From Alphaproteobacteria bacterium (GTDB lineage Bacteria > Pseudomonadota > Alphaproteobacteria > Sphingomonadales > Sphingomonadaceae): DNA of 12,988 nt. Below are positions 7,134-12,988 of the stretch, piece by piece. The position numbers and the translations under genes were made by a program. Position 1 is the stretch's first letter; the number at the start of each line of letters is the position of its first letter. The stretch spans positions 1-12,988 of the forward strand of contig JAHJWA010000224.1 in assembly GCA_018828205.1 (NCBI GenBank), in the 5' to 3' direction. The notes below the pieces were generated by a model. That model had not been told where the DNA came from, made no database searches, and worked only from the letters and a program-made list of their open reading frames with translations.

Positions 7134-8071
7134 CACGAGCACTCCTTTGCAAAAGCTTCGAGGTCGGCCATCGTGACCAGGCTGGTCACCTGCGCCTCGG
7201 GGTCGATCCGCCCGACCATGGGGCCGAGCACCTTGCCGCCCAGTTCGACGAAATGTTCCACGCCGCCCTCGCGCATGGCAAGCACGCTTTCCCGCCAGCG
7301 GACGCGGCCGGTGACCTGGCGGACCAGCAGCTCGCGCTCCTCCTGCGGGTCGGTGACGCGAGCGGCGGTGACATTGGCGTAGAGCGGCAGCGCGAAGCCC
7401 TGCGGCGGGGTGCCCTCGAGCGCCTGTGCCATTCGCTCGGCAGCGGGCTGCATCAGCGAGCAGTGGAACGGCGCCGAGACCGGCAGCTTGATCCCGCGCT
7501 TGATGCCATGATCCTTGGCCAGCGCGATCGCGCGCTCGATCGCCTCGGCATGGCCCGAGATCACCACCTGCGTGGGGTCGTTGTCGTTGGCAATCTCGCA
7601 GACCTCGCCCTCGGCTGCGGCCTTGGCGAGCGCGGTGGCCTTGTCGATATCGGCGCCGAGCAGCGCGGCCATCGCACCGATGCCGACGGGCACCGCCTCC
7701 TGCATCGCCTGGCCGCGCAGCTTGAGCAGGCGCGCGGTGTCGCCCAGGGTGAAGGCGTTGATCGCGCACAGCGCGGTGTATTCGCCCAGCGAATGGCCCG
7801 CGACGCAGGAAGCCTTCTCGGCCAGCGCAACGCCGAATTCACGCTCGAGCACCCGCAGGGTCGCGATCGCATTCGCCATGATCGCGGGCTGGGCGTTGGC
7901 GGTCAGCGTGAGCTGGTCTTCGGGCCCGTCGCGCATGATGGCGGAGAGCTTCTGCGCCAGCGCGTCGTCGACTTCCTCGAAGACCTCGCGCGCATGCGCG
8001 CTGGCCTCGGCGAGATCGACGCCCATGCCGATCTTCTGGCTCCCCTGGCCGGGAAAAATGAATGCTTTCAT
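7133..8071 (-). CDS. fabD: Malonyl-CoA:ACP transacylase
   Basis: 312 residues, the standard length. The enzyme moves malonyl groups from CoA to acyl carrier protein, supplying extender units for fatty-acid synthesis. The protein opens with FIFPGQGSQKIGMG (the GQGSQ oxyanion element). GHSLGEYTAL places the nucleophile at Ser94. LKLRGQAM gives Arg119, which binds the malonyl carboxylate, and SAPFHCSLM gives the catalytic His203. VVISGH and the C-terminal FVELGGKVLGPMV are also family features. A good SD (AGAGGAGAA on the - strand) precedes the ATG. It is flanked by ldcA, 27 bases upstream, and by fabG, which overlaps its stop by one base. Confidence 0.97.
   Translation of the reverse strand: MKAFIFPGQGSQKIGMGVDLAEASAHAREVFEEVDDALAQKLSAIMRDGPEDQLTLTANAQPAIMANAIATLRVLEREFGVALAEKASCVAGHSLGEYTALCAINAFTLGDTARLLKLRGQAMQEAVPVGIGAMAALLGADIDKATALAKAAAEGEVCEIANDNDPTQVVISGHAEAIERAIALAKDHGIKRGIKLPVSAPFHCSLMQPAAERMAQALEGTPPQGFALPLYANVTAARVTDPQEERELLVRQVTGRVRWRESVLAMREGGVEHFVELGGKVLGPMVGRIDPEAQVTSLVTMADLEAFAKECS
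7142..7147 (-). promoter_or_regulatory. ribosome-binding site of fabG within the end of fabD
   Basis: AAGGAG on the - strand lies eight bases before the fabG ATG at 7133, inside the last codons of fabD. It confirms the TGATG-coupled start. Confidence 0.7.
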
Positions 8072-8098
8072 GCCGCTTCTCCTCTGGGGGCAAGGCCC

Positions 8099-8923
8099 CT
8101 ATGCGGCGGACACCGGTTCGACAAGGCCGAAGGGCACGATGCAATTGTCCGCGCTGTGCCCGATCCGCGCGCGGCCGAGATAGGGAATGCTCGAACGCTG
8201 GCACCAACCCTGCACGATCTGCTCGGCATCGGCGCCGAAGGGGCGATCGTTCTCGGGAACCTTGGATACCTCGCCCAGCCTGATTCCCGCGATCCCCTGA
8301 AGGTGCTGGGTCACATGGAACATCATCCGGTCGATCGCATAGAGATGCTCGGCGACCTCCTCGATCATCACCACATGGCCCGCGAGCCGGGGCATGAATT
8401 CGGTCCCGACCAGCATGGCCAGCGTCATCAGGTTGAAGGCGGCAACCGGCTCCTTGCCGATGGTTTCCGCCTGGCCCGAGAGATCGCCCGCCAGCCAGCC
8501 GAGCGACCGGCGCACCGCGGCCTCACCGCCATCGCGTTTGAGATCGACCGGCATGGGCGCGTGCACCGGCCGCCCGATCCCAGCGCGATAAAGCGCGCCC
8601 AGCAACGTGCCGCAATCCGAATAGCCCAGATAACTCTTGTTCGCGGCGTGCTCGTTCATGCCCGCCAGCGCCTCGCGCGCGATGCGGTTCGAGCCGTAAC
8701 CGCCCTTGGCGAACCACACGGCGTCGAAGCCGGGATCGTTGGCGCATTCGAGCAGCGCGGCGAGCCGCACCGCATCCGGGCCGGCGAAATGCCCTTCGCT
8801 GGCGAAGCATTGTTCGTGGAAGCTCAGCTCGATCTGCGGATGGTCCTGCGCCAGCGCCGCAACCCGCTGAGCCAGCCGGCGCTTGATCGGGGTGGCGGGG
8901 GCGCAGATGGCGATGCGTCTCAT
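8099..8923 (-). CDS. ldcA: LD-carboxypeptidase (peptidase S66, muropeptide recycling)
   Basis: 274 residues from the chosen ATG. LdcA-type serine peptidases act in the cytoplasm and remove the terminal D-Ala from tetrapeptides released from murein, giving the tripeptide. The protein begins MRRIAICAPATP, as expected for S66. WFAKGGYGSNRI (70-81) matches the conserved GGYG strand. YLGYSDCGTLL contains the nucleophile Ser102. VVMIEEVAEHLYAIDRMM contains the acid Glu188, and IGHSADN contains His256, so the triad is complete. No signal peptide is seen. In-frame GTG starts at 8959 or 8950 would add only 9-12 residues without family resemblance. It heads the fabD-fabG run (27 bases from fabD) and is divergent from the Mur ligase gene, which may use its product. 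Confidence 0.87.
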   Translation of the reverse strand: MRRIAICAPATPIKRRLAQRVAALAQDHPQIELSFHEQCFASEGHFAGPDAVRLAALLECANDPGFDAVWFAKGGYGSNRIAREALAGMNEHAANKSYLGYSDCGTLLGALYRAGIGRPVHAPMPVDLKRDGGEAAVRRSLGWLAGDLSGQAETIGKEPVAAFNLMTLAMLVGTEFMPRLAGHVVMIEEVAEHLYAIDRMMFHVTQHLQGIAGIRLGEVSKVPENDRPFGADAEQIVQGWCQRSSIPYLGRARIGHSADNCIVPFGLVEPVSAA

Positions 8924-8980
8924 CGTGCACCGCTCTAGCGCGCTTGTCATCGCGGGCACAACTCAATAGCGGATCGCAGG
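8924..8980. promoter_or_regulatory. Shared divergent intergenic region of ldcA and the Mur ligase gene
   Basis: Only 57 bases separate the two divergent starts. Both genes need transcription signals here or inside each other's first codons. I see no convincing -35/-10 pair. TTGTCA at 8944-8949 (+) has only TAGCGG at the right distance, and TTGTGC...CTAGAG on the - strand is equally poor. The compactness implies overlapping promoters and hence possible joint control. That is inference from geometry. Confidence 0.35.
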
Positions 8981-10408
8981 ATGAGCGATTTTCCCACCCC
9001 CGACGAGCTGCTGACCCGCCCCTTCTTTTTCGTCGGAATCGGCGGATCGGGGATGCTGCCGCTGGCGCAGATCCTGCGCGGGCGCGGCGCCGTGGTGGCG
9101 GGGTCCGACCGCAGTTTCGACCAGGGCCATTCGCCCGAAAAATTCGCCGCTCTCGAGCGGCAGGGCTTCACGCTCCACCCGCAGGACGGCAGCGGGATCG
9201 TCTCGCGCGACCAGATCGTGGTGGCCTCGGCGGCGGTGGAGGACACCGTGCCCGAGATCGCCCGGGCGAAGGATTTCGACTGCCTGCGGCTCACCCGCGC
9301 CGAGCTCAATTCCATCCTGTTCAACACCAGCGGCGCTGGCCTCGCGGTCGCCGGCACCAGCGGGAAGTCCACGGTCACCGGGATGCTCGGATGGATCCTT
9401 CACGCCACGGGCCGCGAACCGACGATCATGAACGGCGCGGTGATGACCAATTTCGTCTCGCCCGAACGCCCGTTCGCCAGCGCGGTTGTCGGCGGGCAGA
9501 GCCTCTATGTCAGCGAGGTCGACGAGAGCGACGGCTCGATCGCGCTCTACCGCCCCGCGGTCGGCGTGCTGCTCAACGTCAGCCTCGACCACAAGAGCAT
9601 GGAGGAACTGCGTCAGCTGTTCGGCGACTATCTGGCGCGCAGCCGAATCGCGGTGGTCAATGCCGATGATGCCGAGGCGCTCGCGCTGCTGCCCCATGCG
9701 CGCGAGGCGATCACCTTCGGGATCGACCAGGAAAAGGCGCAGATCGGCGTGGTCCCCGGCTCGATCGCCGCGGGGCCGATGCGGCAGGCGGCGCTGATCA
9801 TAGATCGCCACGACGGCGGGGAACATCCGCTGCGGCTGGCGCTGCCGGGGCGGCACAATCTCTCCAACGCGCTCGCGGCGATTGCCGGGGCGGCCGCGGC
9901 CGGCGTCCCGGTCGCCGCCGCGGTCGAGGCTTTGGCGGGTTTCGATGGATTGTCGCGGCGGTTCGAACTGATCGGCGTCTCGCCCGCTGGCATCACCGTG
10001 ATCGACGATTTCGCGCACAACCCTGAGAAATGCGCGGCAACGCTGGGGACGCTCAAGGCGCACAGCGGCCGCGTGCTCGCCTTCTTCCAGCCGCATGGCT
10101 ACGGGCCGCTGCGGCAGATGGGAGACGAGCTGGCCCAGACCTTTGCGCAGCTGCTCGATGGCGAGGACCGCGTGATCCTGTGCGATCCGGTCTATTTCGG
10201 CGGCACGGTCGATCGCAGCGAAGGCAGCGAGCGGATCGTCCGGCTGATCGGGGAAGCGGGCGGCACCGCGGAGCATATCTCTCAGCGCGCCGATGTCGGC
10301 GACAGGCTGGTCGCGATGGCGCGCCCGGGCGACCGGATCGTGGTGATGGGCGCTCGCGACGATACGCTGTCGGGTTTCGCCCGCGATCTCTACCGGCGAC
10401 TGGCCTGA
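8981..10408 (+). CDS. Mur ligase of the MurC/Mpl group with atypical P-loop (Mpl-like candidate)
   Basis: 475 residues with the three Mur-ligase domains. The N-terminal UDP-binding part has FFVGIGGSGMLPLAQIL and AGSDRS. The central ATPase has AGTSGKSTVTGML (124-136), EVDESDGSI (179-187) and SLDHKSM (201-207). GRHNLSNALAA and SRRFELIG lead to the C-terminal domain with IDDFAHNPEK (341-350) and FFQPHGYGP. MurC joins L-Ala to UDP-MurNAc; Mpl joins the recycled tripeptide L-Ala-D-Glu-mDAP. The GITVIDDFAHNP block is closer to Mpl (GVTVYDDFAHHP) than to MurC, while FQPH is MurC-like. The usual GTHGKT loop is GTSGKST here, and the second His of AHHP is Asn. It lies outside a division/cell-wall (dcw) cluster and beside ldcA, which argues for a recycling ligase rather than the essential MurC. 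Exact substrate unproven. Confidence 0.8.
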   Translation: MSDFPTPDELLTRPFFFVGIGGSGMLPLAQILRGRGAVVAGSDRSFDQGHSPEKFAALERQGFTLHPQDGSGIVSRDQIVVASAAVEDTVPEIARAKDFDCLRLTRAELNSILFNTSGAGLAVAGTSGKSTVTGMLGWILHATGREPTIMNGAVMTNFVSPERPFASAVVGGQSLYVSEVDESDGSIALYRPAVGVLLNVSLDHKSMEELRQLFGDYLARSRIAVVNADDAEALALLPHAREAITFGIDQEKAQIGVVPGSIAAGPMRQAALIIDRHDGGEHPLRLALPGRHNLSNALAAIAGAAAAGVPVAAAVEALAGFDGLSRRFELIGVSPAGITVIDDFAHNPEKCAATLGTLKAHSGRVLAFFQPHGYGPLRQMGDELAQTFAQLLDGEDRVILCDPVYFGGTVDRSEGSERIVRLIGEAGGTAEHISQRADVGDRLVAMARPGDRIVVMGARDDTLSGFARDLYRRLA

Positions 10409-10417
10409 ACCCAACCG

Positions 10418-12139
10418 CTAGGCCCGGCTCATCGTGTCGTAAAACCGCCCGCGACCGTCCTTGGTCGCCCCCGCGATGTACAGGACGCTGCAATCCCGTC
10501 CGCCATCCTTGGCTTGGTAGAGCGCGGCATCGGCATCGGCGAAGGCCTGGTGCATCAACTGTCCGTGCCCGAGCACGGCACCGAGGCTGATCGTCACTGC
10601 CGGCAGGTCGACCGAAACCGTAATTCCCTGCACGCTCGCGACGGTCTGCCTCAACTTTTCGGCCAGCTGCATCAGTTCGTGCCGGTCCGATGCGTCAGCC
10701 ACGACCGCGAATTCCTCTCCGCCCAGCCGATAAACCCGCGCGCCGGGATGCTCGTTGAGCTCGTCGCGCAGGATCGCGGCGACCCGGCACAGCACGGCGT
10801 CGCCGATCTGATGACCATGCTCGTCGTTCACCGCTTTGAAGTGATCGATATCGGCGAGCAGCAGGCCTTGTCCGTTCGTCAGCCTCGCGACCATGTCGAA
10901 GGCGCGACGGTTCGCAAGGCCGGTGAGCCCGTCGGTGTTGGCCATCCGGCCCAGCCGGATCGCCTGGGTGCGCGCCTGGTCGCGGTCGTCGCGCAGCGCC
11001 AGAAAGCGGTCGCCCACGCCGAGCGAGGTAAAGATCGCAAGCACCACCATCGCCGCGAAAACAGAATCCTCCAGCGCAAAACCGAACTCGAGCAGTTCCA
11101 GACCCACCAGCAACCTGAGCGATCCGATCACCATCAGCACCGACAGGCCCAGCGCGGCCCAGCGTGCGCCGCGGCTGCCGCGTGCGAGCGCCACCGCCAC
11201 CGCTACCGCGACGATGCCCGCGCTCGGGATAAGACTGGCCATCAGCCAAGCGTTGACCGTGATCCGCAGCGCCTCGCCCCCGAGCAGCGCGATGATCTTG
11301 ACCACGACCGGTATCAGCGCTGCAACGACCAGCGCCGCGTTCATCCTCTTGCTCAGCAGGCGGTCCTCGATCAGCCCGCGCACCACCATCACCGCGCTCG
11401 ACAGCGCGAGAACGAAGGCCAGCGCGGTCGCCCGCCAGCGCAGGCCCAGTTCGAGATCGGGGACGAATTCGAAGATCAACCCCGACTGGAGCAGTGTGTA
11501 GCAGGTCATCGCGCTCACCATGGCGAGATGCCAGAGCACGAAAGGCTGGCGAAGGATGCGGTAGAACAGCAGATCGTAGATCAGCGGCAGGATCAGCAGG
11601 CCGATCACGAGCACATAGGCCAGCGAACGCAGATAGTGCATCTCGGCGCTGCGGGCCGGCGTGAGGATGCGCGCCTTGGCGGTGGTGGCCGCGGAATAGG
11701 GCCGTTCCACCACCGTATCGACCGCAACCAGCGCCGCCCCCTCGTCGGGGATCGGCACGTCGAAACGGTTGCCCGCGAACCAATTGCGAGCCGCCATCTG
11801 GCGATCGACATCGATCAGTCGCCGTGTCCCGTCGGCGTAGGTGAAGCGCACCAGCATCGAGCTGAAATCCGAGGCTTCCGTCTGCCACACCAGTCCGGAG
11901 GATGCTGGCAGCGCCGTGGTGCGAAAATGAACCGAAGTCCTGACAAAGAGATCGCGATGGCCGAAGCGGTTGCCGCTGCATCGCAGTTCGCCGCGCGGAA
12001 GATCGAAGGCAGCGCGCGCGGATTCGGCCCCGGCGGTGCAAGTCAGCGACCGCAGCGGAAGCGGCTGCGCGGCAACCGGCCCCGCCCACAACAGCCCCAA
12101 CGCGAACGCCATCAATGCCAGAATCCGATTAAGCTCCAC
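10418..12139 (-). CDS. Membrane sensor diguanylate cyclase (signal peptide, 7TM module, GGDEF)
   Basis: 573 residues from the GTG at 12139. That start gives a clean signal peptide (residues 1-24: ELNR, a hydrophobic run, then PVAA before QPLP) and has GGAGAG just upstream. A periplasmic domain of about 140 residues follows, with two cysteines (34 and 54) that could form a disulfide. Residues about 165-380 form seven or eight hydrophobic segments, like 7TMR-DISM receptors. The cytoplasmic cyclase domain has DGLTGLANRRAFD (403-415), LLLADIDHFKAVNDEHGHQIGD, RLGGEEFAVV (471-480, active site GGEEF) and ISLGAV. Such enzymes make c-di-GMP from two GTP and promote surface attachment. The inhibitory I-site RxxD is replaced by HPGA. 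The gene is convergent with the Mur ligase, with nine bases between stops. The ligand is unknown. Confidence 0.9.
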   Translation of the reverse strand: MELNRILALMAFALGLLWAGPVAAQPLPLRSLTCTAGAESARAAFDLPRGELRCSGNRFGHRDLFVRTSVHFRTTALPASSGLVWQTEASDFSSMLVRFTYADGTRRLIDVDRQMAARNWFAGNRFDVPIPDEGAALVAVDTVVERPYSAATTAKARILTPARSAEMHYLRSLAYVLVIGLLILPLIYDLLFYRILRQPFVLWHLAMVSAMTCYTLLQSGLIFEFVPDLELGLRWRATALAFVLALSSAVMVVRGLIEDRLLSKRMNAALVVAALIPVVVKIIALLGGEALRITVNAWLMASLIPSAGIVAVAVAVALARGSRGARWAALGLSVLMVIGSLRLLVGLELLEFGFALEDSVFAAMVVLAIFTSLGVGDRFLALRDDRDQARTQAIRLGRMANTDGLTGLANRRAFDMVARLTNGQGLLLADIDHFKAVNDEHGHQIGDAVLCRVAAILRDELNEHPGARVYRLGGEEFAVVADASDRHELMQLAEKLRQTVASVQGITVSVDLPAVTISLGAVLGHGQLMHQAFADADAALYQAKDGGRDCSVLYIAGATKDGRGRFYDTMSRA

Positions 12140-12166
12140 CGGCTCTCCAATCCAAATCGAGAGCCG
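12140..12166 (-). promoter_or_regulatory. Hairpin masking the Shine-Dalgarno of the diguanylate cyclase gene
   Basis: On the - strand the leader reads CGGCTCTC, an 11-base loop (12148-12158), then GAGAGCCG, immediately followed by the GTG start at 12139. The two arms (12159-12166 and 12140-12147) are perfectly complementary over eight base pairs. The SD GGAGAG lies almost entirely in the downstream arm, so the folded RNA would block ribosome access. A second palindrome (12171-12184) sits five bases further upstream. The pairing is visible in the sequence; a regulatory role is inference. Confidence 0.5.
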
Positions 12167-12208
12167 TCGCCAGCAGCGCTGCTGCCGGACGTGTCCCACC
12201 CTGCCGTC

Positions 12209-12214
12209 AGTGTA
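12209..12214 (-). promoter_or_regulatory. Candidate -10 element for the diguanylate cyclase gene
   Basis: TACACT on the - strand, about 70 bases before the GTG start, resembles a sigma-70 -10 box. The base composition around it is locally AT-richer than elsewhere. No good -35 box is present at 16-18 bases, so this is tentative. Confidence 0.25.
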
Positions 12215-12222
12215 CCAAATCG

Positions 12223-12247
12223 GGAAACCGGATGGCCAGCGGTTTTC
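12223..12247 (-). terminator. Possible weak terminator after the DUF808 gene
   Basis: An 8-bp stem with one G-T wobble (12223-12230 with 12240-12247, loop of nine bases) lies 27 bases after the DUF808 stop on the - strand. There is no proper T-run after it, only CCCGATTT, so termination is uncertain. If it fails, the diguanylate cyclase gene could be transcribed from the DUF808 promoter. Confidence 0.3.
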
Positions 12248-12274
12248 GCGCTTGCCCGCTCGTGCGGTCCAGAA

Positions 12275-12988
12275 CTAGTGAGCGCCCGCCTCGTTGCCGA
12301 TCTTGAGCAGCTTGTGCAGCACCAGCGCGATGACCACGCCCAGCGCGAGACCCACCAGCGCCGACAGCGCGGCATAGGTTGCCCAGCCGAGGATACCCGC
12401 CAAGCTGCCCGTGGCCCCCTCGACCGTGACCTGCGCATCATGCGCCCAGTCAGAAAGCGTGTGCAGGCCGAGTTCGTGCATGCCGTGCAGGATGATCCCG
12501 CCACCGACCCAGAGCATCGCGATGGTGCCCACGAAGGACAGCACCAGGAGCAGCACCGGCATGGCCTTGAGCAATCCGCGCCCCACGCTGCGCGCCAGTT
12601 GCGAGGGCTTTTCGGCCAGATGCAGCCCGAGATCGTCCATTTTCACGATCAGCGCCACCGCGCCATAGACGAACACCGTGACGGCGACGCCGACGATCGC
12701 GAGCACCCCGGCGCGGGTGACGAAATCCTCGGCGGCCACCTCGTTGAGGGTGATCGCCATGATTTCCGCCGAGAGGATCAGATCGGTGCGGATTGCACCC
12801 GAGACGCGCTTCTTCTCGAACTCTGCCGGGTTCTCGATCGGGTCGTCCAGCGTCTTCCCATGTTTCTTCCCGCCGAGCTTTTCCATCACCTTCTCGGCAC
12901 CTTCGTAGGAAAGGTAACAGCCCCCCGCGAGCAGGATGAAGATGATCGCCGAGGGCAGGAAGAAGCTGAGCAGCAAGGCGCCCGGCAG
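12275..12988 (-). CDS. DUF808/YedI-family inner-membrane protein (5' end beyond window)
   Basis: The frame is open to the last base of the window, so 237 C-terminal residues are visible and perhaps 70 are missing. Characteristic DUF808 segments are YLSYEGAEKVMEKL, then GAIRTDLILSAEIMAITLNEV, and a conserved IVKMDDLGLHL. Four clear hydrophobic segments follow the pattern of E. coli YedI, and the protein ends near HKLLKIGNEAGAH in the cytoplasm or membrane edge. The apparent internal start at 12976 is a TTG leucine codon in the middle of a membrane segment and is not the real start. The molecular function of the family is not established; transport has been suggested only on structural appearance. 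Co-directional with the diguanylate cyclase gene, 135 bases upstream of it. Confidence 0.88.
   Translation of the reverse strand: MPGALLLSFFLPSAIIFILLAGGCYLSYEGAEKVMEKLGGKKHGKTLDDPIENPAEFEKKRVSGAIRTDLILSAEIMAITLNEVAAEDFVTRAGVLAIVGVAVTVFVYGAVALIVKMDDLGLHLAEKPSQLARSVGRGLLKAMPVLLLVLSFVGTIAMLWVGGGIILHGMHELGLHTLSDWAHDAQVTVEGATGSLAGILGWATYAALSALVGLALGVVIALVLHKLLKIGNEAGAH

Noticed and set aside
8944..8972. TTGTCA with a 17-base spacer as promoter of the Mur ligase gene
   Set aside because: The corresponding -10 (TAGCGG) is poor and would make the transcript start at the ATG.
10401..10425. GGCCT/AGGCC inverted repeat across the convergent ligase and cyclase stops as a bidirectional terminator
   Set aside because: Five base pairs with a 13-base loop and no T-run on either strand.
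12171..12184. Fourteen-base perfect palindrome CAGCAGCGCTGCTG as a transcription-factor operator
   Set aside because: Built from CAG/CTG and GCGC units that are common in this composition. No second copy or known operator match, so noted only as part of the leader.
12139..12199. Upstream GTG at 12199 as start of the diguanylate cyclase
   Set aside because: It would place 20 Arg/Trp-rich residues before a clean signal peptide and has no SD. The GTG at 12139 has GGAGAG at a suitable distance.
1..12988. Mobile elements, CRISPR, tRNA/rRNA, toxin-antitoxin or phage-defence genes
   Set aside because: None seen. All gaps are short and the coding content is metabolic, replication, envelope and signalling genes.

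Overview
The window is a GC-rich stretch with the gene content and protein style of an alphaproteobacterium. Sphingomonadales (Sphingomonas/Erythrobacter/Novosphingobium type) is my best guess. That assignment is inferred from family resemblance, not from a 16S or database comparison. The window is densely packed: no gene-free stretch exceeds 200 bases. I see no tRNA, rRNA, CRISPR array, insertion sequence or prophage gene. Most of the window is chromosomal core.

Left block, + strand (1-5009): the 3' part of a PhaZ-like polyhydroxyalkanoate depolymerase; a UMF1/Atg22-type major facilitator transporter; an amidohydrolase of the N-acyl-D-amino-acid deacylase superfamily that has lost two zinc-binding histidines; and a zinc-free quinone-oxidoreductase-type dehydrogenase whose start overlaps the amidohydrolase stop (ATGA). 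Together they look like a catabolic or reserve-carbon operon of unknown substrate.

Middle block, - strand (5059-8923): a wall-recycling LD-carboxypeptidase (ldcA), fabD and fabG form a tight co-directional run that closes with a clear intrinsic terminator. It is followed by dnaN, the replication sliding clamp, as a separate unit. dnaN ends in a perfect 12-bp hairpin terminator that fills the gap to the convergent dehydrogenase.

Right block: divergent from ldcA, with a gap of only 57 bases, is a MurC/Mpl-type Mur ligase (8981-10408, + strand) with a non-standard ATP-binding loop. LdcA and an Mpl-like ligase would perform consecutive steps of murein-peptide recycling, so this pair is the most suggestive functional unit here. 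Convergent with the ligase (9-base gap) is a membrane-bound sensor diguanylate cyclase (10418-12139, - strand). It has a signal peptide, a periplasmic domain, a multi-pass membrane module and a GGEEF domain lacking the inhibitory I-site. Its ribosome-binding site is buried in a perfect 8-bp hairpin that touches the GTG start codon. The window ends inside a DUF808/YedI-family membrane protein on the - strand.

I did not find an obviously new multi-gene system. The points most worth following are the LdcA/Mur-ligase pair, the Shine-Dalgarno-masking hairpin of the cyclase, and the ligand-depleted amidohydrolase.
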